A stretch of 39,836 nt of DNA, from assembly GCA_902772645.1 (NCBI GenBank), contig CACYBM010000010.1, positions 1 through 39,836 of the forward strand, written 5' to 3'. The translations under genes were made by a program, and so were the position numbers. Every line of letters begins with the position of its first letter. Positions within the stretch are counted from its first letter, which is position 1. Shown one piece after another: positions 9,130 to 18,511 of the stretch. The notes beneath the pieces are model-generated. The model made no database searches. It saw only the letters and a program-made list of their open reading frames with translations, and was not told where the DNA came from. The stretch is from an uncultured Pseudomonadota bacterium. Its GTDB lineage: Bacteria > Pseudomonadota > Alphaproteobacteria > RUG11792.

Positions 9130-9576
9130 ATGGAAAATACTTCTAAAGTCTTTAGTATAGAGGATATAAAGAAACTATTACCACATAGACATCCTTTTTT
9201 ACTTATTGATAGGGTAGAAAATGTTGTGAGTGGAGAATCGTGTACTGCATACAAAAATGTATCTTACGATGCTTGGTTCTTCCAAGGACACTTTCCTAAT
9301 GCACCAATAATGCCTGGAGTATTAATTATAGAAGCCATGGCCCAGGCTGCTGGTGTTTTGGCATTGTCCTCAATTAATAACATTAGTAATACTGATAGTG
9401 TTTTATTCGCTTCCATAAATAATGCTAAATTTAAAAGACAAGTAATACCAGGAGATACTTTACGTATAGAAGTCAAAGTAACGCAAAAAAGATTAAAAAT
9501 ATGGAAATTTGAAGCACATGCATTTGTAAAAGATGAACTATCAGATGAAGCAGAATTTGTGGCTGTAATTCCTTAG
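9130..9576 (+). CDS. fabZ: 3-hydroxyacyl-ACP dehydratase FabZ
   Basis: FabZ removes water from (3R)-hydroxyacyl-ACP in type II fatty-acid synthesis, in the cytoplasm. The hot-dog-fold motifs are complete: LLPHRHPFLLIDRV near residue 16, GHFPNAPIMPGVLIIEAMAQ with the catalytic His and, after it, the Glu, then KFKRQVIPGDTLRI. The length of 148 aa is normal. It starts 3 nt after the secG stop, so the two are probably translationally coupled. Codon use is the same as in its neighbours. Confidence 0.97.
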   Translation: MENTSKVFSIEDIKKLLPHRHPFLLIDRVENVVSGESCTAYKNVSYDAWFFQGHFPNAPIMPGVLIIEAMAQAAGVLALSSINNISNTDSVLFASINNAKFKRQVIPGDTLRIEVKVTQKRLKIWKFEAHAFVKDELSDEAEFVAVIP

Positions 9577-9585
9577 TACAGAACA

Positions 9586-10782
9586 ATGGGGTTTAATAAG
9601 AAGTTTTTAATAATAATAATATCCATAGTAATTATGGTTGTTATGCAAGTATATGTAAATAGTATAGATCCAATTGAGTTCTCATTCTTAGGATATAAGG
9701 TGCGCATTGGAGTTTTTACTATTGGTTTACTGTTTTGTTTAAAATGGCTTATTAAACTAATAATAAATTCAGTTTGTGCGTTTTTTATAAAAGTATTTTT
9801 GAATAATAAATCTCTTGGTGATCAAAAATCAATTAATAATATTTCCAAGTTAATATTAACACCACATGAGGATTTTTCCAATACAATAAGAAAAACTTCA
9901 ATATCAGAGAAATATAAAAACATAACAACATCATTAATTATCAAAAATAATGTAAAAACTAATTATTCATTAAATAAAACCGGAGAAAAGGAAATAGATA
10001 TACATTTATTAAATAATGAACTTACTGAATTATTAGAATTGAATAAATATTCAGAGGCATTACAATTAGTGAATAATATTTTAAAACAATATAAACATGA
10101 AATTAGTGTAATAAAATATAAAATATTGGTAATTGCAAAATATGCTAAAGAAAATAATATTAAATTTAAATTTAATCCAAGAAAATCCAAATATAAATTA
10201 GATAAGGAATTTATAAATGATTATGAAATAGAATTAGCAATGGTGGATTTCCAAACAATAAATGATAATAATAGTAAATTAAAAATAGTTGAGAACTTAT
10301 ACAAGAAGTTTCCATTACATGAAAAAACTGGATTATATTTATTAAAATTTTTAATAGAGTATAAGCCAATAAAATATGATGATAATAAAATAATAAATCT
10401 AATATACTCTATATTTACAGCAAATCCGAATAGAAATATAGCATATTTACTTATCAAATTATATAATAAAAATAATATATTTGAAGTATCTCAAGAAATT
10501 CTGCAAGATATTCCAAATAATAATATAGAAAAGATATGGTTCCTATTAATAATAGCCACTAACATGAAACTATTTCATATAATAAAGGAATTAATTAAAT
10601 TTATTATTAATATAAATAGTAATGAAACAATCGAGCACAATATGAATAATAATTACAATAGTAAAAACAATAATATAATGCAACACAACAATATAGATCA
10701 ATTAAATAAATTCTTTATTAAAAACTATAGTGTATTATCAGTTGATGATGATATAGTGAAGTTAATTATAAGTAATAATTAA
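9586..10782 (+). CDS. HemY-like inner-membrane protein
   Basis: The 398-aa product opens with two membrane helices (about 6-25 and 44-75). Between them lies IEFSFLGYKVRIG, a layout and motif like the HemY N-terminal domain of proteobacteria (transmembrane helix, short periplasmic 'GY+I' segment, second helix). The rest is helical, with repeating Leu/Ile spacing (NELTELLELNKYSEALQLVN, KIVENLYKKFPLHEKTGLYL) that suggests degenerate TPR repeats, as in HemY. In other proteobacteria HemY sits near heme-synthesis genes, but none are visible here, so its job is open. It is the fourth gene of the infC run, 9 nt after fabZ. Family call moderate, membrane plus TPR-like architecture firmer. Confidence 0.55.
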   Translation: MGFNKKFLIIIISIVIMVVMQVYVNSIDPIEFSFLGYKVRIGVFTIGLLFCLKWLIKLIINSVCAFFIKVFLNNKSLGDQKSINNISKLILTPHEDFSNTIRKTSISEKYKNITTSLIIKNNVKTNYSLNKTGEKEIDIHLLNNELTELLELNKYSEALQLVNNILKQYKHEISVIKYKILVIAKYAKENNIKFKFNPRKSKYKLDKEFINDYEIELAMVDFQTINDNNSKLKIVENLYKKFPLHEKTGLYLLKFLIEYKPIKYDDNKIINLIYSIFTANPNRNIAYLLIKLYNKNNIFEVSQEILQDIPNNNIEKIWFLLIIATNMKLFHIIKELIKFIININSNETIEHNMNNNYNSKNNNIMQHNNIDQLNKFFIKNYSVLSVDDDIVKLIISNN

Positions 10783-11242
10783 TATCTACATTATACTATT
10801 TAAATAACAATAAATTTGGGAAGTACTTGGTTTTACTATAACTTGTATAAGTAGTATCTGTTTTTAACGAATATTCATTTATTCATTTTTGTCATTTAAC
10901 TATTTGTATTGAATTGTTATTGTATTTGTTATGTAAATAGTGTTTGCTAATAATAATTTAATATAATTTGGAATAGTTTCCTTGTAAAACTGATGATTCT
11001 GGATCAGTTAATCTAGGTTAGAATTTTTGTTTCTCAGCTGTTTTCTTTTATTGTATTTTAATTTATTATACTGAATTTTGCAGTTTTCGATTATTTAAAT
11101 TATTATTTCGTTTATTAGTTTGTTATTGATTGTACTGTATTTGGAGCATTTTATTGTATATATAAGTTATACCTATCATTACTTTGTATACATCAGATTA
11201 TTATATTCTAATCTTTAAAATAATACTCATATACATATTCTT
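10783..11242. other. intergenic, hairpin and doubtful minus-strand relic
   Basis: No intact gene is visible. A perfect 7-bp hairpin AACTGAT/ATCAGTT with an 8-nt loop lies at 10988-11009 and could end the infC run, though it has no U-tract. On the minus strand, 10903-11007 is an open stretch of 35 codons (containing NHQFYKETIPNYIKLLL) with stop-interrupted continuation on both sides. It could be a gene relic, but in DNA this A+T-rich the frame is too short to be sure. Confidence 0.35.
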
Positions 11243-11271
11243 TTGACTAATTTTCTTATAAGTAATATAAT
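11243..11271 (+). promoter_or_regulatory. sigma70-type promoter of yidD-yidC-vgrG
   Basis: TTGACT (11243-11248) and a perfect TATAAT (11266-11271) are separated by 17 nt. They sit 28 nt upstream of the yidD start, giving a leader of about 20 nt. With such close spacing of the next genes, this promoter probably serves yidD, yidC and vgrG together. Confidence 0.75.
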
Positions 11272-11299
11272 TTAATTATAGTCTAATTATTGTAATTTT

Positions 11300-11524
11300 A
11301 TGTTTAAAAATGGTATATTGTGTAATATATTAGTATATTTAATAAAGTTATATAAGGTAGTATTTGCTATGAAGAGGCCATGTTGTAGGTTTATTCCATC
11401 ATGTTCAACATATGCTATAGAAGCCATACAAAAGCATGGTGCCATACATGGCTTATATCTTATAATTAAAAGGATTTTAAAGTGTCGTCCTGGTCAATAC
11501 TTTGGATACGATCCAGTACCATAA
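11300..11524 (+). CDS. yidD: membrane protein insertion efficiency factor YidD
   Basis: YidD is a small membrane-associated helper of YidC-dependent insertion. The 74-aa product has the family pattern: an N-terminal amphipathic/hydrophobic helix, then CCRFIPSCSTYAIEAIQKHG, and GLYLIIKRILKCRPGQYFGYDPVP, with the conserved cysteines and the PGG-like 'RPG..GYDPVP' end. It lies 18 nt before yidC, the usual partner, and just after a consensus-like promoter. Confidence 0.95.
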   Translation: MFKNGILCNILVYLIKLYKVVFAMKRPCCRFIPSCSTYAIEAIQKHGAIHGLYLIIKRILKCRPGQYFGYDPVP

Positions 11525-11542
11525 TATTACGGAGTTGTATAA

Positions 11543-13243
11543 ATGTCTTTACAAAATAATAATGATAATAAAAATATATTAATTGCTGTTTTAGCATTTT
11601 TTATTATAACTTTCGCTGTTGATTATTTCATTAATTCTAATAATAATATAGAAAATACTGAACAACAACAAGTTACTAAAACAGAGAAAAAACTAGAAGA
11701 GAATAAAGAAGCAAAGAAAGCAAAACCATTAACAATTGAAGAAGCAATGTTGAAAACCCCTCGAGCTAGTATATCAAATGGTAATATAAATGGATCTATC
11801 AATTTACAAGGTGGTGTAATAGATAATATATATTTGAATAATTATAAGGAAACAATAAACAAAGATAGTAAAAATGTTTCTTTACTAATACCAAAAGGCA
11901 GTAAATCTGAGTATTATTTTGCTATAGAGTATAAAGATATAACAAATAATGAAACGATAAATACAAATAATATATGGAATCCACAAGATGAAAATAATAC
12001 AAATGCAGCAAAAATAAAAACTAATACTAAAAATAATTTGGAAATAGAGAGGTCAATAAACCTTGATGATAAGTATTTAATAACTATAACTGATAAGATA
12101 ACCAATAAATCTGACCATCCAGTTGTTCTTAGTAAATCGAGTAATATAATTAGAAGTAAACCTCGAATACATGATTATGCCGTTATTCATGAAGGATTAG
12201 TAATAAATACTAATAATAAAATAAAAGAAATCAAATATGAAAAATTTAAAAATAATGAAACATTGAAAAATTGCGAATGGTTCGGTCTTACTGATGCCTA
12301 TTGGTTATGTGCTGTAATAAATAAAACAAATAATACTACTGTAGAATACAGTAAAAAATCAGAAGATACATATATTGTACATTCTAGTAGTGATTATATA
12401 ATAAATCTTGATAAAGGAAATACAACTGAAATATCATACAATTTATTTGTTGGTCCTAAAGATATTAATTTGTTGAATGATTATAAAGATAAGTTAAACA
12501 TTGATAAATTTGATATGGCAATAGATTTTGGATGGTTTTTCATCATTACCAAACCACTAACACAATTGGTAGGAATACTGGGAAATATTTTCCATAACAT
12601 GGGATTTGTAATACTATTATTAACCATATTACTTAGATTATTAACTTATCCATTAATGAAGAAATCATTCGTATCTATGGCAAAAATGAGAAAAATACAA
12701 CCGAGAATATCCCAATTACAGAAAATATATGCCAATGACAAATTAAGATTAAATCAAGAACTAGTAGCAATATATAGAAAGGAAAACATATCTCCTTTAT
12801 CAGGATGTTTACCAATGTTACTACAAGCTCCGATATTCTTCTGTTTATATAAAGTATTCTTCTTGACCATATCCATGAGACATGCTCCTCTGTTTGGTTG
12901 GATAAAGGATTTATCTGCTCCTGATAGCTGTTATTTATTCTCATTATTTGGATTACTAGACTGGGTTCCTCCTAGCTTCTTACAGATAGGCCTATGGCCA
13001 TTAATAATGGGAGCTACAATGTTTATACAACAAAAGATGACATCAACTACAAGTAATGTAAAAGAAAATAAAACTCCTGAACAAAAGGCACAAGAAAAGA
13101 TGATGTTATTCATGCCTATATTATTCACTTATGTTTGTGCATCGTTCCCAGTAAGTATAGTGGTTTATTGGACAATTAGTAACATTATAGGTATAATACA
13201 GCAAAAATATGTTAATAATCAAATTGCAAAGAATATTAAATAA
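11543..13243 (+). CDS. yidC: membrane protein insertase YidC (Oxa1 family)
   Basis: YidC inserts and folds inner-membrane proteins, alone or with SecYEG. The 566-aa product has an N-terminal anchor (about 10-30), a charged Lys/Glu linker, the periplasmic beta-domain (about 75-315), then the conserved insertase core. The core begins at DFGWFFIITKPLTQLVGILGN and includes the NMGFVILLLTILLRLLTYPL helix with its Arg, SPLSGCLPMLLQAPIFFCLY, and a last helix containing PVSIVVYWTISNIIGIIQQ. Length is typical for the Gram-negative form. It follows yidD and precedes vgrG by 9 nt, an unusual neighbour for yidC. Confidence 0.97.
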   Translation: MSLQNNNDNKNILIAVLAFFIITFAVDYFINSNNNIENTEQQQVTKTEKKLEENKEAKKAKPLTIEEAMLKTPRASISNGNINGSINLQGGVIDNIYLNNYKETINKDSKNVSLLIPKGSKSEYYFAIEYKDITNNETINTNNIWNPQDENNTNAAKIKTNTKNNLEIERSINLDDKYLITITDKITNKSDHPVVLSKSSNIIRSKPRIHDYAVIHEGLVINTNNKIKEIKYEKFKNNETLKNCEWFGLTDAYWLCAVINKTNNTTVEYSKKSEDTYIVHSSSDYIINLDKGNTTEISYNLFVGPKDINLLNDYKDKLNIDKFDMAIDFGWFFIITKPLTQLVGILGNIFHNMGFVILLLTILLRLLTYPLMKKSFVSMAKMRKIQPRISQLQKIYANDKLRLNQELVAIYRKENISPLSGCLPMLLQAPIFFCLYKVFFLTISMRHAPLFGWIKDLSAPDSCYLFSLFGLLDWVPPSFLQIGLWPLIMGATMFIQQKMTSTTSNVKENKTPEQKAQEKMMLFMPILFTYVCASFPVSIVVYWTISNIIGIIQQKYVNNQIAKNIK

Positions 13244-13252
13244 TATTAATCT

Positions 13253-15205
13253 ATGGCAGAAAAGTATAATATATATTTAATATGTGAATATGTACAAGAT
13301 GTAATAGTAGCCAGAGCAGATATAATAGAAAGTATATCTGCTTTATTTCGTTGTAATTTATTTATATATACTGAAAAACAAATTGATATAAGTAAGATAT
13401 TAAATCAGAGAGCGACTTTATTTATACATATTGATAATAATATTAATAGATACTTTGCTGGTATTATAGATTACGCATCATTTGAAAATGTTCCAAATGT
13501 AAATGGTAATAAAATAGAGAATTTATTATATATAAGAATAGTTCCTACAATTACAAGAATGAACTACATTACTAAATACAAAATATATCACAACAAGAAT
13601 GTAAAAGATATAATAGATGGTATATTAAGAGATGATAAAATAACAGATTATAAATTTACAGTAAATTGTAGTAATTTAAAAGAATTATGTACACAATATG
13701 GAGAAAGTGATTTACATTTTATTTCACGATTAATGGAAGAAAATGGTATGTTCTGTTATTTTGAACATAATAAAGATAATGATAACTTAGTAATAGCTAA
13801 TAATAACTTATCAGCCAATAAATTGAATATAAAGCTCGAATTAATAAAATCCAAGCATAAATTAATACACCTGGAAGATGGATTAGTTAATTTATCCATG
13901 ATACATGAATTAGGATATAAGAGTGTTAAACTAAAATCATATAATTCATATTATGCAAGTGTAATTGATAGTACAGCAAAAGAAGATCCAACTAATTGGA
14001 AAATAGGTAGTAGTAATTACTATGATAACTTATACTTAACTAATGAAGAAGGTAATAATATAGCAAAAGTAATTATTGATACTTATAATAGTCAGACAGT
14101 AAAAGTACACGGAAGTAGTTATAATCCTGAAATATATCCTGGTTCTATAATAACTTTAAGTGGATCCACTACAGAGATACATAATGGAGAGTTCTTTTTA
14201 CTATCAGTAAGACATAAAATTAATCAAACTTTTATTATTAATAATACGTTTGATAAGGAAAATGATAATCCAATATATCAGAATACATTTGAAGCTATAC
14301 CGCATAATATTAGTTTTAAGCCTCAAAATATACATGAAAAAAATAGAATATATGGCTGCCAAACTGCAACTGTCATAGGGCCAGAAGGTGAAGAAGTATA
14401 TGTAGACAAGGATTGCAGAGTAAAAGTGAGATTCCACTGGTCTGAATATGAAGATGAATCATGTTGGATTAGGATTGCTCATTCGTTTGCAGGAAGAGGA
14501 TTTGGTTCCGTAGTGATACCCAGAATAGGTATGGAAGTATTAGTAGAGTATATTAATGGAGATCCAGATCAACCAATAATTACTGGATGTTTATATAATG
14601 GTTTAAATAAACCTCCAAATGATTATGCAAAGAAAGGTACTATATCTACTTTTTATTCTAATAGTATAAAATCTAAAGGATATAATGAAATTAAAATTAA
14701 CGATGAAGGAAAGAAAGAAGAAATATATATTCATGCACAGAAAGATTTTAATAAAGTAATAGAAGAGAATATTACAGAAACAATCAATAAAGGATCTAGA
14801 ACTGTAACTTTAGAAAGTAAAGGTAATAATAATACTATTACTAATAATTTAACTATAAAGCATGGTAATAATAATATAACAATAGAAGATGGTAAATATA
14901 CAATAAAACTAGATCACGGTAACCAAACAATAGAGTTATCATCAGATGGTTTAAATATTGATATTAAAGGTAATATGAAAATAACTATCTCAGATAATAT
15001 TGAAATCAAAGCTAAGAGTATAAAAGTAAATACTGATAGTAGTGAAATAGATTCATCTAAAATATCATTAAAATCATCTAACCATAGTAACAATACATCA
15101 AGTTACAAGATAGATTCGTCTCGTGTTAGTGTGTCTTCTATGACTACTGAAATTAAAGGATCAGCAAAAGTGACAATAAACGGTGGTATAATAAAACTTA
15201 ATTAA
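13253..15205 (+). CDS. vgrG: type VI secretion spike protein VgrG (TssI)
   Basis: VgrG trimers tip the contractile T6SS tube and carry effectors. The 650-aa product shows the family order: gp27-like domain (YITKYKIYHNKNVKDIIDGIL, then CTQYGESDLHFISRLMEENG at about 145-164), the gp5-OB-like domain (ATVIGPEGEEVYVDKDCRVKV, RFHWSEYEDESCWIRI, GFGSVVIPRIGMEVLVEYING, DPDQPIITGCLYNG), and a C-terminal repetitive beta-helix needle (about 490-650) with Asn/Thr/Ile/Lys repeats and a GSAKVTINGG end. No extra effector domain follows, so cargo would be separate. It sits 9 nt behind yidC in the yidDC operon rather than beside other tss genes. The next two genes encode related exported proteins. Start at ATG 13253. 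Confidence 0.95.
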   Translation: MAEKYNIYLICEYVQDVIVARADIIESISALFRCNLFIYTEKQIDISKILNQRATLFIHIDNNINRYFAGIIDYASFENVPNVNGNKIENLLYIRIVPTITRMNYITKYKIYHNKNVKDIIDGILRDDKITDYKFTVNCSNLKELCTQYGESDLHFISRLMEENGMFCYFEHNKDNDNLVIANNNLSANKLNIKLELIKSKHKLIHLEDGLVNLSMIHELGYKSVKLKSYNSYYASVIDSTAKEDPTNWKIGSSNYYDNLYLTNEEGNNIAKVIIDTYNSQTVKVHGSSYNPEIYPGSIITLSGSTTEIHNGEFFLLSVRHKINQTFIINNTFDKENDNPIYQNTFEAIPHNISFKPQNIHEKNRIYGCQTATVIGPEGEEVYVDKDCRVKVRFHWSEYEDESCWIRIAHSFAGRGFGSVVIPRIGMEVLVEYINGDPDQPIITGCLYNGLNKPPNDYAKKGTISTFYSNSIKSKGYNEIKINDEGKKEEIYIHAQKDFNKVIEENITETINKGSRTVTLESKGNNNTITNNLTIKHGNNNITIEDGKYTIKLDHGNQTIELSSDGLNIDIKGNMKITISDNIEIKAKSIKVNTDSSEIDSSKISLKSSNHSNNTSSYKIDSSRVSVSSMTTEIKGSAKVTINGGIIKLN

Positions 15206-15296
15206 TTTTTTATATTACATATATTTATAAATGCTATTATGAATTTTCCTGCAATTTAACAGTAAAAGACATTAGTTTATAATTAAATACATAGTT

Positions 15297-15347
15297 ATGA
15301 AATGTCATATATTATTACTAATATCGTTATTAATATACATATACTAG
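15297..15347 (+). pseudogene. signal-peptide-like 16-codon remnant
   Basis: Between vgrG and the next gene, an ATG opens MKCHILLLISLLIYIY and then stops at TAG. It looks like the start of a Sec signal peptide with nothing after it. Because two related exported genes follow, it may be the remains of a third member, but 16 codons cannot prove that. Confidence 0.25.
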
Positions 15348-15457
15348 AAAAATGTGAAATTGAATTTAATAAGTTGTAATTTTTAAATAATTTACTAAAT
15401 TTTAACTATATACTAACTATCATTGTCATAACATTTCTGTTGTGTAGTAAAAATGAT

Positions 15458-16192
15458 ATGCAATATTTTAATAATGCACTGTATTTAGCGCTAATGATGG
15501 TAGTTGGTAGTAGTATCATAAACGCTGATGATGGGAATCATCATCCAATCCTTGTAAATAATGCAAGTAATAATAATATTATTACTGTTGGTGAACTAAT
15601 TCCTCTTGCTACTGATCTTGTATTACATAGTCAAATTGAGTTCAATATTTGTAATATAGTCAATGTAATAATAAAATCCTTCCAGGAAGCAAGTATTTAT
15701 GATTTGTATAACCAGGATAAAATTAATTTTCATCAAAAATTATTAAGTAATAATATTTCTATACTATTAGAAAATAAACACACAATGTGTGATTTATGTG
15801 ACGAGTTGTATGATGTACATTTTAGAAATGCTCTGCATAATGATATCAATAAAGCTAAAAATATATTACAACTGTCATTGGACAGACTTGATAATAATAA
15901 AAACAAGCTTGCGAATAATATCAAAATAGTTAAAGACATGTCACAGAATAATAAAAATAAGTTAAAAGATTATTTATTACAGGACTGGAAATGCGTATTC
16001 AGAATACTCAATAGGTCAACAAATCACTGGTTATCTCAATATTTACGGTTAAATGCAATGACATTCGATGATAATATAATAACGGAAATTAAAAATAAAA
16101 TTCAAAATTTAATTCTCAAAACACTTGATTATTTCAATAATGAGAAACAGTGCTTAATAGACTTAGGAATTAATGTATCAGAACTAGTTTAA
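15458..16192 (+). CDS. small exported protein, paralogue A, unknown function
   Basis: The 244-aa product (start at ATG 15458; an in-frame TTG at 15440 would add six polar residues ahead of the signal) begins with a hydrophobic signal-like segment ending VVGSSIINA-DDGN. The rest is helical, with a cysteine pair CDLCDELYD near the middle. The segment KIVKDMSQNNKNKLKDYLL recurs almost unchanged in the next gene (KVKDMSQENQDKLKNYLLNN), followed in both by a region of the form R-I-x(3-6)-WL/WP. The two are therefore paralogues. No known family recognised. It lies 252 nt after vgrG; a T6SS link is possible by position only, and the signal peptide argues for Sec export. Confidence 0.75.
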   Translation: MQYFNNALYLALMMVVGSSIINADDGNHHPILVNNASNNNIITVGELIPLATDLVLHSQIEFNICNIVNVIIKSFQEASIYDLYNQDKINFHQKLLSNNISILLENKHTMCDLCDELYDVHFRNALHNDINKAKNILQLSLDRLDNNKNKLANNIKIVKDMSQNNKNKLKDYLLQDWKCVFRILNRSTNHWLSQYLRLNAMTFDDNIITEIKNKIQNLILKTLDYFNNEKQCLIDLGINVSELV

Positions 16193-16252
16193 TAATTTAT
16201 TAACTATATGTTATTACACTAAGTGTAGATTGTTTATTTTAACGTTTCACAT

Positions 16253-17257
16253 ATGAAAAAATTAGTAAAATTAATGTTCGTAGTACTAACAGTGATTACT
16301 AATGTTAGTCCTTGTATATCAAGTGACAATAAGAATGATGCAAGTCCAGATGGAGTAATAAATACGTCTTGCAATGAGCAAAATTTGAGTTACCAAGAAC
16401 TGACAGAATTACTATTTAATGGCATTCAGCAAACTCTTGAATCAGAGGATATATTTTTGGAAAAAACTGGATGCAATAATTTTATTGATTTTACTAAGAT
16501 GTATATTGAGGACCCATCAATATTGATAAAACAATGCTCATTAGGAGATATCAATGATTGCGCCAAATTTTTACGTGATAATATGCAAAATAGTTTGAGG
16601 CAATCAATACATTGTCTAAGCATTGATTGGTTAATAAATTCTTTTATAACTAGTGATACTAAAGATGATGTTACATTACAACCAATGCTTAATTCAAAAG
16701 TGGAAAGCGAAACAATTAATATAATCAAAGCTTTGAATGAATGTGGTCTTGCTGTATCACAAGAAAATCAAACTAGTATTTCTAACTCAATTAATGAAAT
16801 ATGCAATAAGTATTTGGATTACAATGCATATGGTATGACGATATTTAAAAAGCTGATTAACATAATCAAGATCTGCAACGATTATAATGAAAAGTACACA
16901 AAGGAATTGCTTGAAGCCTTAGAAAAAGTAAAAGATATGTCTCAAGAAAATCAGGATAAATTAAAAAATTATTTATTAAATAATGAATATAAAGAATCAC
17001 TGAGATATATATTTAAGATAACAAAATATTGGCCTATTATTGAAAATGTTTGCGCAAAAACATCTGACTACATTAATCAAGAATTAAATAATAATACGAT
17101 AACTTTACAAAGTAATAATGATTTTGAATCTATTAAACAACAGTTAAATAAATTTAATAATATAACTAATCAATTGCATAATACTTCCATGAAGTATAGC
17201 AACGCAATTCAAAAGATATGCGATGCGTTGGGAATTAAAGAAATAGAATTAAATTGA
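16253..17257 (+). CDS. exported protein, paralogue B, unknown function
   Basis: The 334-aa product has a clear signal peptide (MKKLVKLMFVVLTVITNVSPCISS). Its mature part is helical and has several Cys residues (LEKTGCNNF, KQCSLGDINDCAKFL, SIHCLSIDWL, LNECGLAVS, EICNKYLDY). The C-terminal third shares the KVKDMSQENQDKLKNYLL motif with the preceding gene (60 nt upstream), so they look like a diverged tandem pair. Cysteine-rich mature sequence fits folding in the periplasm or outside the cell. It ends with TGA, which shows that TGA is a stop in this genome. A hairpin follows directly. Confidence 0.8.
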   Translation: MKKLVKLMFVVLTVITNVSPCISSDNKNDASPDGVINTSCNEQNLSYQELTELLFNGIQQTLESEDIFLEKTGCNNFIDFTKMYIEDPSILIKQCSLGDINDCAKFLRDNMQNSLRQSIHCLSIDWLINSFITSDTKDDVTLQPMLNSKVESETINIIKALNECGLAVSQENQTSISNSINEICNKYLDYNAYGMTIFKKLINIIKICNDYNEKYTKELLEALEKVKDMSQENQDKLKNYLLNNEYKESLRYIFKITKYWPIIENVCAKTSDYINQELNNNTITLQSNNDFESIKQQLNKFNNITNQLHNTSMKYSNAIQKICDALGIKEIELN

Positions 17258-17282
17258 TCATGCATTACTTGATATTTAATAA

Positions 17283-17305
17283 TGTGGAGATTACAAATCT
17301 CCACA
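17283..17305. terminator. bidirectional terminator-like hairpin
   Basis: A perfect 10-bp stem, TGTGGAGATT/AATCTCCACA with a 3-nt loop, sits between convergent genes (the exported protein ending at 17257 on plus and pheS ending at 17432 on minus). There is no strong U-tract, so termination efficiency is uncertain. Confidence 0.6.
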
Positions 17306-17431
17306 CAATGTATTATGTATAAGAAGAAGTACGTACTGATATTACACACCAGTATACTTACATATTACTAACAACAATATTCTTAGCATTATATTATATT
17401 TAATTATCACATAGTATACTGTACCTCATAC

Positions 17432-18469
17432 TTAATTACTAGCAATAGAGCTATAATGTTTTAGTATTCTCATATCAGTATCATATAATGATCGTATATC
17501 ATTTATCCCATACTTTAGCATTACTAGTCTTTCTAATCCAAAGCCAAATGCAAATCCATATGGTTCTGTATCAATTCCACAATACTTGAATACATTAGGA
17601 TGTACCATTCCTGCTCCACCGAGTTCTAGCCAACTATTGCCATCTTTATTAATCTTTATATTACCGTTTTCTCTACTGTAGCAACAATCAACTTCCATAC
17701 TTGGTTCGGTGAATGGAAAAAAACTAGGTCTGAATCTTAAAGACACCGAATCTACGTCAAATACAAATGCAACGAATTTACTTAAAGCATCTTTTAAATT
17801 ACCTATATTAATTGGTTTATTATCAACTACAAGTCCTTCTATTTGGTGAAACATAGGAGAATGAGTAGCATCCAATTGATCGTTCCTATAAACTTTACCA
17901 ATTGATATCATACTTAAGGGTAGTGCATTCTTTTGCATAGCTCTTATTTGAACACAGGATGTCTGAGTACGTAGTAAAGTATCTTGGAAGTCCTTAATAT
18001 AAAAAGTATCTTGAGATTGCCTTGCCGGGTGATATTTAGGTATATTTAAAGCATCGAAATTGAAAAATTCGGTTTCTACCTCAGGACCATCTAGTATTAG
18101 GAAACCATGAGCTTTATACTCTTCTTTAATTCTACGAATTTCATAAGAAAGAATATGTAAACTACCAAATTCTTTATTTACAGGTAACGTTATATCAACA
18201 TTTTCTTCTTTTAATTTCTTATTCAACGCTAACTGCTTAGCAATTTTTATTTGATTGTTTATTGCATCTTCTACTTGATTCTTTATTGCATTTAGTCTTT
18301 TACCTTCAGATATTTTATTTTCACCATCTAGTACACTTAATTTCTTAAATTCTTTTGTTAATATTCCAGATTTACCCAAAAATTTAGACTTTTCTAAATC
18401 TATTTCTGAAATATTGTTTAATTTTTTTATTGCATTTATAAATGCCAGTGCAGTCGCTTCTATTTCCAT
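17432..18469 (-). CDS. pheS: phenylalanine--tRNA ligase alpha subunit
   Basis: PheS is the catalytic subunit that charges tRNA-Phe as (alpha beta)2 with PheT. The 345-aa product has the N-terminal coiled coil that holds tRNA (to about 85), then the class II core: HPARQSQDTFYI, LLRTQTSCVQIRAM, FHQIEGLVVD, the motif FTEPSMEVD, LELGGAGMVHPNVF and the C-terminal GFAFGFGLERLVMLKYGI (motif 3 Arg). Length and motif order are normal. pheT is not adjacent in this window, whereas in many bacteria it follows pheS directly. An extended -10 (TGTTATAAT, 503-508 core) lies about 35 nt upstream. Confidence 0.97.
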   Translation of the reverse strand: MEIEATALAFINAIKKLNNISEIDLEKSKFLGKSGILTKEFKKLSVLDGENKISEGKRLNAIKNQVEDAINNQIKIAKQLALNKKLKEENVDITLPVNKEFGSLHILSYEIRRIKEEYKAHGFLILDGPEVETEFFNFDALNIPKYHPARQSQDTFYIKDFQDTLLRTQTSCVQIRAMQKNALPLSMISIGKVYRNDQLDATHSPMFHQIEGLVVDNKPINIGNLKDALSKFVAFVFDVDSVSLRFRPSFFPFTEPSMEVDCCYSRENGNIKINKDGNSWLELGGAGMVHPNVFKYCGIDTEPYGFAFGFGLERLVMLKYGINDIRSLYDTDMRILKHYSSIASN

Positions 18470-18502
18470 AAATTAATAAATTGCACATACCACATGACTT
18501 AT

Positions 18503-18511
18503 ATTATAACA
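18503..18511 (-). promoter_or_regulatory. possible extended -10 promoter of pheS
   Basis: On the minus strand, TGTTATAAT forms an extended -10 box whose TATAAT occupies 18503-18508, about 34 nt before the pheS start. No well-spaced -35 box is present; TTGTCA lies 14 nt further up. Confidence 0.4.

Noticed and set aside
13253-15205. VgrG with a fused effector domain
   Set aside because: The C-terminal 160 residues are only the repetitive beta-helix needle; no catalytic-looking sequence follows.
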